Positions 54,522-62,138 of a stretch of DNA of 64,000 nt are shown here, in pieces. How positions within the stretch are numbered: position 1 is the stretch's first letter; each line of letters begins with the position of its first letter. The stretch lies in the NCBI GenBank assembly GCA_035503615.1, contig DATJTI010000063.1, positions 54,610 through 118,609 of the forward strand, read 5' to 3'. The notes beneath the pieces are model-generated. The model searched no databases. It saw only the letters and a program-made list of their open reading frames with translations, and was not told the origin of the DNA. The stretch comes from AP-15 sp035503615 (GTDB taxonomy: Bacteria; Pseudomonadota; Alphaproteobacteria; ATCC43930; CGMCC-115725). A program made the position numbers and the translations under genes.

Positions 54522-55238
54522 CTAGCGATACGTCCGGGTGATCGGGGACGGCCCGGCCGAGCCCGGCCGCGACGGCAACAGAGACGGCAACAGGCCGCGC
54601 TCGTCAAGCAAAGCCCGAGCCCGGGTGTGCGCCCCGGTCTGCGAGGTGATCCGGGCGAAGGCGGCGAGGTCGGCGGGATTGTCGATATCGAGTGCCAGCC
54701 CCGGCAGACGCAGCACGGTCGGCACGATGCCGTGCGCCGCGGCCGCACGGAGGTGCGGGAAAAAGCTGTCGACGCCAAAGCGCAACGGCACCGCGTCGGG
54801 CGGCGACAGCAGGATCGCGTTCGATCCACCTTCGTCGTGCGACGGCACGATCGTGAAGGAGGGCGGCGGGCGATGCGCCCCGATCACCGCGCCGATCTCC
54901 GCGGCCGTCACGAGCGGCACGTCGCCCGGCAGGGTCAGCATCCCGTCACATCCCTCGCCGGCCAAAAGCCGTGCCGCTGCGGCGACGGCACCCGAATGCC
55001 CGTCACGGGCACCATCGGTGACGACCCGCGCGTCATAACGCCGCGCCAGCTCACCGGCTCCCGCATCGAGGGTGACGACGATGATCCCGGCCAGACCCGG
55101 TGCTGCGGCGAGCGCCGCCAGCACATCTTCCAGCATCGCCAACGCCAGCACCGGGCGCAGCTCGGGCGGCAGCAGCGGGGCGAGCCGCTCCTTCGCGCGA
55201 TCCCGCTCCTTGACCGGCACCACCGCCCACGTTTCCAT
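54522..55238 (-). CDS. cofC: 2-phospho-L-lactate (or related) guanylyltransferase CofC
   Basis: Activates a C3 phospho-acid with GTP for F420 assembly. 238 residues; nucleotidyltransferase fold with AVVPVKERDRAKERLAPLL, the GDVPLVTAAEIG segment and GSNAILLSPPDAVPLRFG. Whether the natural substrate is 2-phospholactate, phosphoenolpyruvate or 3-phosphoglycerate cannot be decided by eye. It lies 65 bases upstream of fbiC on the same strand. Confidence 0.92.
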   Translation of the reverse strand: METWAVVPVKERDRAKERLAPLLPPELRPVLALAMLEDVLAALAAAPGLAGIIVVTLDAGAGELARRYDARVVTDGARDGHSGAVAAAARLLAGEGCDGMLTLPGDVPLVTAAEIGAVIGAHRPPPSFTIVPSHDEGGSNAILLSPPDAVPLRFGVDSFFPHLRAAAAHGIVPTVLRLPGLALDIDNPADLAAFARITSQTGAHTRARALLDERGLLPSLLPSRPGSAGPSPITRTYR

Positions 55239-55592
55239 GCTGCGCCGATCCCAAATGCTAGCGTGTATCGCTCGACCTCGCCATGCCCATCGACTTCGCT
55301 ATGCCCAGCAGGCAGGTCCGAGTCATGCCTAACCCATGAACGCGGCTTATGGCACGAATCCTCGTAGCCTGGCACGACCCTTCTGTGCACCATGTGGATG
55401 CCTGCGGAACGTGTCCGTGGGCTAAAGGCGCTATGTACCTAGGCAAGGCTAGAACGGCTTTGGCGTCGCAGGCGTCCAGAAGTGCCGATCAGCCGACTTT
55501 CCTGCCAGTGGTCTGATCAAAGCACTTGGTTCCCGAGCGCTTCGCGAAGCGGACCACGAGATCAATGCGCTGGTGGGCCCATCAGATCCGTT
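55239..55592. other. Gene-free stretch with palindromic element copy B
   Basis: No gene recognised between cofC and the glycosyltransferase gene. The only structure is the palindromic element at 55507-55558. The base composition begins to fall here towards the AT-richer glycosyltransferase genes. Confidence 0.5.
55507..55558. repeat. Palindromic element, copy B
   Basis: 52 bases similar to 47492-47543 (about 75% identity, shared core TGGTTCCC and flanking AGTGGTC). The outer ends pair: GTGGTC (55508-55513) with GACCAC (55552-55557). It lies at the edge of the low-GC glycosyltransferase island. Confidence 0.6.
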
Positions 55593-56407
55593 TCAGCCTC
55601 CGGTAACGCCAGATCGGGGTAACAACCTGTCGAGCACTGCAAATTTCACAAGATAACCAAGTGCCTTGACGCCATCTCGCCAGTTTATTTTTTACCCTCG
55701 GCATAGGTACGACCATAATAGCTGATGCCGACTTCGTAGATGCGCCAGCGCCGTGCAAGGGCGATCCTTGCGCTGATTTCGATCTCGAATCCGAAACCGT
55801 TGGTGGTTAGCACGAGTTGCTTCATCACCTCCCTCTTGAACATCTTATAGCAAACCTCTACGTCCGAGAGCATTTGATTACAGAGAATGCTGAATATGAG
55901 AGATATTACACGGTTTCCGAGATAATGATAGAAACATAATGAACGATGCGGGCGGTTATCGAACCGGGACCCATAAACGACGTCGGCAATCTTTCTCTCG
56001 GTAATCAGTGGCAGCATCAATGACCAGTCATTGGGATCGTATTCGAGATCTGCATCCTGGATGACGATCACTTCGCCATAAGCATGTTCGAAACCGGTTC
56101 TGACCGCACTCCCCTTGCCACGATTGCGTTCATGAAAGACGACTGTGAATGCAAAGCCTGCGGTGTTTGCGTCCGGTAGCCTACGGAGATCGATTTCCCC
56201 GTCCTCCCTGATCGTGATGCCGTGCCACAGTCCTTGTGCCGTCCCAAGGTTACGGCGTAACCACTCTGCGGTTCCATCGCGAGAACAATCATCGACGATG
56301 ATGATCTGTTTCGAGACTTCCGGGAGCGCGCCGGCGACTTCCCGGAGGAGTGGCGCAATTGTCGCAGTCTCGTCGTAAACCGGGATAACGACGGAAAGCT
56401 TAGTCAT
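55593..56407 (-). pseudogene. GT2 family glycosyltransferase (polyprenyl-phosphate sugar synthase-like), frameshifted near the C terminus
   Basis: Starts MTKLSVVIPVYDETATIAPL; conserved VDDCSRDGT, NRGKGSAVRTGF, VIQDADLEYDP, DVVYGSRF and CYKMFKREV place it with DPM1-like enzymes that load a sugar on a polyprenyl phosphate. In frame it stops at 55685 after TYAEGKK (240 residues). Shifting by one base at the A6 tract (55688-55693) continues with INWRDGVKALGYLVKFAVL for 31 residues to a stop at 55593, which is the usual family ending. So it is a one-base deletion, or recoding. Conserved catalytic parts are intact, so the short form may still work. GC content is clearly lower than around it. Confidence 0.8.
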
Positions 56408-56423
56408 CAGGTTATTTGCTATT

Positions 56424-57590
56424 TCAGATTTTGGTAGGGGTGAGGTTGCCAAACACCGGTAGGGTGAGACGAACACCACGGCAGAGGACAAGCGCCATCA
56501 TTCCCATGTAGATGACAAGGATCACCCAGCCCCCAACTTGCCCGATCAGGAACATCGGCACGCCGCATGCCCACAGGGCAAACAGGAATTTTTTCTCGAC
56601 ATCGGTCAGACCGTCGCGGATGAAGAACGCCGCCGCGACAAGCAGAATGGTCAGATCATAAGGGTAGGCATGTGGGCTGGCGATGACCGCGCCGACGCAC
56701 AAGCCCGCGGCCTTCAGCGCATGCGGGAATGGGCGGCTCCACAATCGCCAAACGACCGTCGCCGCGCTCAGGATAGCGATGGCTTGTGCCGCGAATGCGA
56801 GACGTGCCGAGATCCCGACATCCCGCAATAGGGAGAAAATCGAGCAAAGCCACGTCGTGCCCGAGGTGGCATCGGCGAGGACGGCGGCGCGATCTGTCAG
56901 GGCATGGGCAAACGCAATCCAGCTGTCAAAGCCGAAAGCCATTCCCGCAATCACCGCAAAGGCCGTGGCCGAAATCGCAGCGCTCGCGAGGGCACGCCAA
57001 TTTCCCGACGCCACCAGGGCAACCGGGATCAGAATCCCAAATTGCGGTTTGTAACTGAGCAGGCCGATAAAGATCCCGGCAAGCCATTGCCGGTTTTCGA
57101 CCGTCAACAACAGGCATGCGAACAACCCGGCGGTCAAAAACCCGTTATGACCAAGAGTGACGTTCGCAAACACCGGGTCAAGCGAGAACGCCGCGATGAT
57201 CGTTCGCACTCCTGGGATGATCTTCCACAACATAAACAGGAAAAAGGAAAGGGTGATCGCCACCCACATCAATTTCCCAATCCAATAAGAGAACAAGCCG
57301 AAAGGAGCGGCATAGAGGAACAAAGTCGGCGGATAATCAACATGTGCCATGACACAGCCATTTGTGAAGTGTCCAGAAAAATTAGAAAATATTTGATGAT
57401 TATAAGCCTGCGTCAGATGGCCCGATAGCGAAAATTGTGAAGCAAGATACATCCATTGAAAATCTATACACGGTTGACCAGGGACTGGTAGTTTGAGTGG
57501 ATAATTAAAAATCAACTGTGACGTCGTTATTACAATCATTCCGATCGACCACCCCGCGATCAGCATTTCCGGGACTGCACCACCTCTCAT
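56424..57590 (-). CDS. DUF2029 (GT87) family polytopic glycosyltransferase
   Basis: Membrane protein of about 388 residues with around ten hydrophobic helices. Family marks: DFQWMYLASQFSLSGH, VDYPPTLFLYAAPFG, LLSYKPQFGILIPVAL, and SPHAYPYDLTILL. DUF2029 proteins transfer mannose or similar sugars from polyprenyl-phosphate donors to glycans or lipids outside the membrane. The GT2 gene 16 bases downstream could supply the donor. Start uncertain (TTG 57644, ATG 57590 or 57566). Low GC like its partner. Confidence 0.82.
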   Translation of the reverse strand: MRGGAVPEMLIAGWSIGMIVITTSQLIFNYPLKLPVPGQPCIDFQWMYLASQFSLSGHLTQAYNHQIFSNFSGHFTNGCVMAHVDYPPTLFLYAAPFGLFSYWIGKLMWVAITLSFFLFMLWKIIPGVRTIIAAFSLDPVFANVTLGHNGFLTAGLFACLLLTVENRQWLAGIFIGLLSYKPQFGILIPVALVASGNWRALASAAISATAFAVIAGMAFGFDSWIAFAHALTDRAAVLADATSGTTWLCSIFSLLRDVGISARLAFAAQAIAILSAATVVWRLWSRPFPHALKAAGLCVGAVIASPHAYPYDLTILLVAAAFFIRDGLTDVEKKFLFALWACGVPMFLIGQVGGWVILVIYMGMMALVLCRGVRLTLPVFGNLTPTKI

Positions 57591-57839
57591 TGTCTTGCCG
57601 GCGACGGGACGACTCAAAGGACGGACGACACGTGGTAGGGTCAACGGGATGAAACCAGTGAAGGAGCCTGCATGGCCAACGATCCTGTCACGAAAACCCT
57701 AACCAACGGTTTCCGGAGCGGAACTCGTGAAAGAAACCCGCACGGCGATCGCCGCATTCGCGGCATCCCTGACTTTTTACGGTTTGCGCTTCCGTGCCTT
57801 GGTCGGAAGGCCGGCGGGTCGAACCCGGCCAGGATGGAC

Positions 57840-58793
57840 CTATCGACCCTCGATTTCTGCGCCGGCCAGAGCGAGCACCGTATGCGCCAGCGCCTCGCGG
57901 TCGGCCAGGGTCTCCATCAAGGTGCGGGTCGCGGTCAGTGGCAGATCGCCGATCAATGTCCCGGCATCGGCCTCGTCGATCACGTAATGGTTAAGGAGGC
58001 CATCATAATGGTGGGCGACCGCGGCGGCGTCGACCGGCAGGCCGAGCTCCGCCATCATCTTGGCGGTCGGGCCCTTGACCGCCTTGCCGCCGATGATCGG
58101 CGACACCGCGACGACCGGTGCTGCGGTCGCGCGCAACGCCTCGCGCACGCCCGGCACGCTCAGCATCGGGTCGATGCTGATAAACGGGTTTGACGGGCAG
58201 ATCACGACGAGGCGCAATGCCGGATCGTTGAGCGCCGCCAGAAAATCCGGGTGCGGGCGTGCGGCCGCGCTGCCGGCGAAGACGATCTCGCGAACCACGG
58301 GCCGGCATTGCAGCCGCACGAAATAATCCTGGAAATCGAGCCAGCCGCGATCGGTCGCGAGGCGGGTGCGCACCGGGTCGTCGCTGATCGGTAGCAGCCG
58401 GGCCGAAATCCCGAGACGGCGACGAAAATCATCGGTGATCCGCGACAGGCTCTCGCCGGCGCCGAGCCGGCGGGTGCGCTCGACATGGGTCGCGAGATCG
58501 CCGTCGCCCAGCCTGAACCAGGTCTCGCCGCCGAGCGCTTCGAGTGCGGCCATAAAGGTCCAGGTCTCGCCGCGCCGGCCCCAACCGGCCGCCGGATTGT
58601 CGAGACCGGCGAGGGTGTAGAGCAGGGTATCAAGATCAGGCGAGATCGCGAGCCCGAGATGCACGAAATCGTCGCCGGTATTGGCGATGACGGTCAGCGC
58701 TCCCGGCGGTAACACGCGATAGAGGCCGAGCGCCAGCTTGGCGCCGCCGATCCCGCCCGACAGCGCCACGACAGAGCCGCGCGCCTGGTTCAT
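57840..58793 (-). CDS. cofD: 2-phospho-L-lactate transferase CofD
   Basis: Joins the activated C3 phospho-unit to FO, giving F420-0. 317 residues. N-terminal VALSGGIGGAKLALGL, NTGDDFVHLGLAISPDLDT, WFRLGDGDLATH, and PSNPFISIDPMLSV are typical. Its ATG overlaps the cofE stop (ATGA). Second part of the F420 locus, separated from cofC and fbiC by the glycosyltransferase pair. Confidence 0.95.
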   Translation of the reverse strand: MNQARGSVVALSGGIGGAKLALGLYRVLPPGALTVIANTGDDFVHLGLAISPDLDTLLYTLAGLDNPAAGWGRRGETWTFMAALEALGGETWFRLGDGDLATHVERTRRLGAGESLSRITDDFRRRLGISARLLPISDDPVRTRLATDRGWLDFQDYFVRLQCRPVVREIVFAGSAAARPHPDFLAALNDPALRLVVICPSNPFISIDPMLSVPGVREALRATAAPVVAVSPIIGGKAVKGPTAKMMAELGLPVDAAAVAHHYDGLLNHYVIDEADAGTLIGDLPLTATRTLMETLADREALAHTVLALAGAEIEGR

Positions 58794-59557
58794 CGGAACA
58801 GATCGTTCTCCGGCGAGCGGACCATCGCCGCGACCGGCAGATCGGGCGCCGACCAGGTGAGGCCGCGCACCAGCACCATCGGCACCGCCTCGGCGGCCTG
58901 GCCCATGACCAATCCCGCCGCTGCCGCGATCTCGTCGGCAAAGCCGGTTTCGGTTACCCGCAACTCGCGGCCGAACAGGTCCGGCTGACCGCGCATGTCG
59001 ACAAACGCCGGGAGACCTGCCGCGCCGAGCGCCACGCCGACAGTGCCCTTGCGCCACGGCCGGCCGAAACTGTCGCAGATGATTACGGCGATCGGCACGC
59101 CAAAGAAGCCGGTGAGATGATCGCGCAGCCGCGCGGCCGAACCATCCGGATCGACCGGCAGCAGCAGCACGCGCTCGGCGCCGTCACCAGGAATGTTCGA
59201 GTGATCGATGCCGGCATTGGCCATGACAAAGCCGAGCCGGTGCTCGACGATCAACAGTCCCGGGCGATGCCGCACCACGCGCTTTGCTTCGCCGAGCACG
59301 ATTTCGACAAAGCGCGGATCCTTGTCGGTTTCGGCGGCGAGCGCCACAGCGGGCGGCGAGGGCTCGACCGCGGCGACATCGACATAGCGCCCCTCGGCCT
59401 TGGAGACGATCTTCTGTGCCACCACCAGCACATCACCCGGCGCCGGCGCCACCCGGTTTGACGTAAAGGCGGCCACGGCGATCGCGCCGAGATCGTCGCC
59501 GGGTTCGACCAGCTTGATCCCGGTGAGCGCCTTTAGTGTGACCTCGGCGGTGCTCAT
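58790..59557 (-). CDS. cofE: Coenzyme F420-0:L-glutamate ligase CofE
   Basis: Adds the glutamate tail to F420-0. 255 residues, the single-domain form. Conserved: LVVAQKIVSKAEGR, VVRHRPGLLIVEHRLGFVMANAGIDHSN, ICDSFGRPWRKGTVGVALG. Actinobacterial FbiB has an additional nitroreductase-like domain of about 200 residues that is absent here. Its start overlaps the stop of the fgd-like gene by one base. Confidence 0.94.
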   Translation of the reverse strand: MSTAEVTLKALTGIKLVEPGDDLGAIAVAAFTSNRVAPAPGDVLVVAQKIVSKAEGRYVDVAAVEPSPPAVALAAETDKDPRFVEIVLGEAKRVVRHRPGLLIVEHRLGFVMANAGIDHSNIPGDGAERVLLLPVDPDGSAARLRDHLTGFFGVPIAVIICDSFGRPWRKGTVGVALGAAGLPAFVDMRGQPDLFGRELRVTETGFADEIAAAAGLVMGQAAEAVPMVLVRGLTWSAPDLPVAAMVRSPENDLFR

Positions 59558-60558
59558 CAGCCGAACCTGGCGCGCAGCAGCGGCAGCACCCGCTCGGCGT
59601 AGAGCTTCAAAAAGCGTGCCTGGTCGGGTCCCGGAGCGTGGAACACCAGATGGGTGAAGCCCAGCTCGACATAGGGGCGGATCTTCTCGACCTGCTCCTC
59701 GGGATCGGCCGACACGATCCAGCGGCTGGCGGCGCGGTCGAGCGGCAATGCGGCGGCGAGCCGCTCCATTTCGACCGGGTCCTCGACCCCGACCTTCTCC
59801 TCGGGCGACAGCGCCAGTGCCGCCCAGTGCCGGGTGTCCTCCCTGGCGCGGGTGGCGTCCGAGTCGAACGACACCTTGACCTCGATCATCTTTTCGAGGC
59901 TGTCCTCGCTGCGGCTGCGGCGGGCGAGGCCGTCGCGGACCTTGCCGGTCAGCTCGGTGTAGAGCTGCGGGTTCTTGCCGCTGGTGCAGATAAAGCCCTC
60001 GGCGACCTGTCCGGCCATCGCCGCCGCGAGCGGCCCCGAAGCGGCGACCCAGATCGGCACTTTCTCCTTCGGCTTGTCGTAGATCGTCGCGTTTTCGGTA
60101 CGATAGAACTGACCCTCGAAACTGACCCGATCCTCGCTCCACAATTTGTTGATCAGTGCGATCGCCTCGCGCAGCCGGTCGCGCCGCTCCTTGGGGCCGG
60201 GCCATTTGATGCCGCTCGACGGCACCTCATTCAGCGACTCGCCGGTGCCGACGCCGAGCACGACCCGGCCCGGGAACATCGCGCCGAGCGTACCGAACAC
60301 CTGTGCCACGACCGAGGGATGGTAGCGGAAGGTCGGGGTCAGGACACTGGTGCCGAACACCGCGCGCCGCGTGCGGGCGCCCAATGCGCCGAGCCAGGCC
60401 AGCGCCGACGGCGCATGCCCATCGGTGTGCTTCCAGGGCTGGAAATGATCGCTGACAAACACCGAGTCGAACCCGACCTCCTCAGCCAGGCACGAGAAGT
60501 CGAGCAATTCGCGCGGTCCGAATTGTTCGGCCGACGCCTTGTATCCGAGTTTCAGCAA
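59557..60558 (-). CDS. fgd: F420-dependent glucose-6-phosphate dehydrogenase-like LLM oxidoreductase
   Basis: 333 residues, closely resembling mycobacterial Fgd1 over the whole length: LGYKASAEQFGPRELL, VSDHFQPWKHTDGHAPS, FGTSVLTPTFRYHPSVVAQ, GVGTGESLNE, and FICTSGKNPQLYTE. Fgd oxidises glucose-6-phosphate and reduces F420. Start is a TTG at 60558 with GAGGAG six bases upstream. Being the first gene of the cofE-cofD group it is probably the locus's F420 reductase. Substrate identity is inferred from similarity remembered, not from a search. Confidence 0.85.
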   Translation of the reverse strand: MLKLGYKASAEQFGPRELLDFSCLAEEVGFDSVFVSDHFQPWKHTDGHAPSALAWLGALGARTRRAVFGTSVLTPTFRYHPSVVAQVFGTLGAMFPGRVVLGVGTGESLNEVPSSGIKWPGPKERRDRLREAIALINKLWSEDRVSFEGQFYRTENATIYDKPKEKVPIWVAASGPLAAAMAGQVAEGFICTSGKNPQLYTELTGKVRDGLARRSRSEDSLEKMIEVKVSFDSDATRAREDTRHWAALALSPEEKVGVEDPVEMERLAAALPLDRAASRWIVSADPEEQVEKIRPYVELGFTHLVFHAPGPDQARFLKLYAERVLPLLRARFG

Positions 60559-60598
60559 TTGCCGCTCCTCTTGGTTAGGCGGGTGATGGAAATGGGCA

Positions 60599-60690
60599 TG
60601 TCATTGCGAGAAGGCCACAGGCCGATGCGGCAATCTCGACTCGACTGGTGCGGCCATGCCCGGGATTGCTTCGCTCCGGTTGCAACGACA
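60599..60690. repeat. Inverted-repeat-bounded dispersed element
   Basis: 92 bases bounded by TGTCATTGC (60599) and GCAACGACA (ending 60690), an almost perfect inverted pair, with internal CAATCTCG and GGGATTGCTTCGCTCC. It resembles the widespread intergenic 'GTCATTGCGAG' repeats. A partial copy of its right end lies at 61772-61800. Confidence 0.6.
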
Positions 60691-60709
60691 GCCCGCTTTC
60701 GACCGCTTT

Positions 60710-60765
60710 GGAATGGCCAAACCTTGGGAAATGGCCAAACCTTGGGGAATGGTCAAACCTTGGCC
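60710..60765. repeat. Three 18-bp tandem repeats at the 3' end of the LLM gene
   Basis: The unit AATGGYCAAACCTTGG starts at 60712, 60730 and 60748. The last copy overlaps the stop codon and last codons (LAKV) of the minus-strand gene at 60753. The array therefore grew by copying the end of the gene into its downstream region. Confidence 0.85.
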
Positions 60766-61706
60766 AGCACATCCTCGCGGAAACGGCGCAGATTGGCGAT
60801 CATCTCCTCGGCGGTGCCGCCCTCGAAACTGAAATCGACATGACCGACGCCAAACTCGCGAAACCGGCGCAGATCGGCGACGACGTCGGCAATTTCGCCG
60901 GAGAACAATCGCCGCTCGCCATCATCGGCACGGGCCGGCAATGCCTTGCCCCAACTGCTGACGCGATAGGCGAGCGCGATCTGCGACGGGTCACGCCCGG
61001 CCTCGCGGGTGAGCCGCCGCAAACGCTCGACCGCGGTGGCAAAACGCTTCATCGAATCGAGCCGGTGCTGAGGATTGGTGCCGATCGGGTACCAGCCGTC
61101 GCCGAGCCGCGCGGTGCGGCGCAGCGCCGGGCCGCTCTCACCGCCGACCCAGATCGGCGGGTGCGGCTGCTGCACCGGCTTGGGTTCGAACAGCACATCG
61201 GCGAATTTGACATATTTGCCGTCGAAGCGCGGATCCTCCTTGGTCCACAGCTCGCGGCAGGCCATCAGATATTCATCGGTCACGGCACCGCGTTCGGCAA
61301 AAGGCGGCACACCGAGTGCGGCAAACTCCTCCTTCATCCAGCCGGCGCCGATGCCGAAGGTCAATCGCCCGTTCGACAGGACATCGATCGTCGCCAGCAT
61401 CTTGGCCAGCAGCACCGCCGGGCGGTGCGGCACGACGGTGACCGAGGTGACGAGCCGCAGCCGCGAAGTCTTGCCGGCGACAAAGGCGAGTGCGGTCAGC
61501 TGCTCGTGCCGGTCGCCGCGCGAGCGCCCGGGAAACTCGCCGGTGTCGCTATAGGGATAGCGCGCCTCGATGTCGCGCGGGATCACCACATGGTCGCTGA
61601 TCGTCGTGTAGTCGTAGCCGGCCGCTTCGCCGGCGATGACGATGCGGGCGAGGTTTTCGGCACTGGCGAGGCGGCCGCTGACCGGTGCGCCGAACCCGTA
61701 TTGCAT
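60753..61706 (-). CDS. LLM class F420-dependent oxidoreductase
   Basis: 317 residues. FGAPVSGRLASAENLARIV, TTISDHVVIPRD, LVTSVTVVPHRPAVLLAKML, LTFGIGAGWMKEEFAALG, and PKPVQQPHPPIWVGGES are typical of the F420-dependent branch of LLM enzymes. ATG at 61706 has GGGGAGG five bases upstream, better than the GTG two codons upstream. First gene of the minus-strand F420 locus. Confidence 0.87.
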   Translation of the reverse strand: MQYGFGAPVSGRLASAENLARIVIAGEAAGYDYTTISDHVVIPRDIEARYPYSDTGEFPGRSRGDRHEQLTALAFVAGKTSRLRLVTSVTVVPHRPAVLLAKMLATIDVLSNGRLTFGIGAGWMKEEFAALGVPPFAERGAVTDEYLMACRELWTKEDPRFDGKYVKFADVLFEPKPVQQPHPPIWVGGESGPALRRTARLGDGWYPIGTNPQHRLDSMKRFATAVERLRRLTREAGRDPSQIALAYRVSSWGKALPARADDGERRLFSGEIADVVADLRRFREFGVGHVDFSFEGGTAEEMIANLRRFREDVLAKV

Positions 61707-61771
61707 TGACACCTCCCCGCAGGATTGCTGCTGGCTGCGAGGGTAGCAGGTGGTGACGCGTTTGGCTGCGC

Positions 61772-61800
61772 CGGAATTGCTCCGGCTGCATGCAACGACA
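61772..61800. repeat. Partial second copy of the 60599-60690 element
   Basis: GGAATTGCTCC followed by GCAACGACA, similar to the right end of the element at 60690. It lies in the spacer 61713-62119, which also holds a short 17-bp imperfect tandem repeat (61874-61907) and the promoter at 62079. Confidence 0.45.
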
Positions 61801-62036
61801 GCCGCGACCCGAGAACCGGATCATAGCCCGGCGAGCGAGGCGTGCGATGCAAGATCGGCGCATCTGGGCCGACCCGGGCGCCGCCATGATCCGGGCGCCG
61901 CCGTGACTCGGGGTTAGTCGCGGCGTGGCGCCTCTTGGCCGCGGTTGTGGCAAAAGAAGGTCAAATAAATAAACGCTGCGTTGCGCCCAACCGAGTTCTC
62001 CAGTTTACCCGAGAGGTTTACGGAGGATTTCGCCGG

Positions 62037-62138
62037 ATGAGCGCCCAAGTTGTTAATATATCACCCGTGTTACACGAGTTTACAAAACTTTACGCCACTG
62101 CTATAGTGGCCGGTGCATTGTGGTGGCTGCAAACCTGA
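62037..62138 (+). CDS. Possible 33-residue leader ORF upstream of the LuxR gene
   Basis: ATG at 62037 with a GGAGG site ten bases upstream; product starts MSAQVVNISPV and ends with a hydrophobic AGALWWLQT. It overlaps the predicted promoter and the start of the LuxR-type gene, so it may be a coupling leader or simply chance. Confidence 0.25.
   Translation: MSAQVVNISPVLHEFTKLYATAIVAGALWWLQT
62066..62107 (+). promoter_or_regulatory. Sigma-70-type promoter and palindrome upstream of the LuxR gene
   Basis: TTTACA (62079-62084), exactly 17 bases, TATAGT (62102-62107): a near-consensus promoter. A perfect palindrome CGTGT-T-ACACG (62066-62076) lies directly before the -35 box and may bind a regulator. 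The start of transcription would be near 62114, only a few bases before the first GTG. Confidence 0.55.

Noticed and set aside
53242..54525. A 427-codon plus-strand frame antisense to cofGH
   Set aside because: Arg/Gly/His-rich composition and no domain; the radical-SAM gene on the other strand explains the openness.
57815..57840. A tRNA-like T-loop (GGGTCGAACCC) near the cofD stop
   Set aside because: No acceptor stem, D-loop or anticodon arm can be fitted around it; it is a simple hairpin.
58790..60205. A 471-codon frame that looks like an N-terminal extension of CofE
   Set aside because: The upstream part is the fgd gene read in another frame. CofE proper starts at 59557 with its usual N terminus, and one-base overlap with fgd fits an operon.
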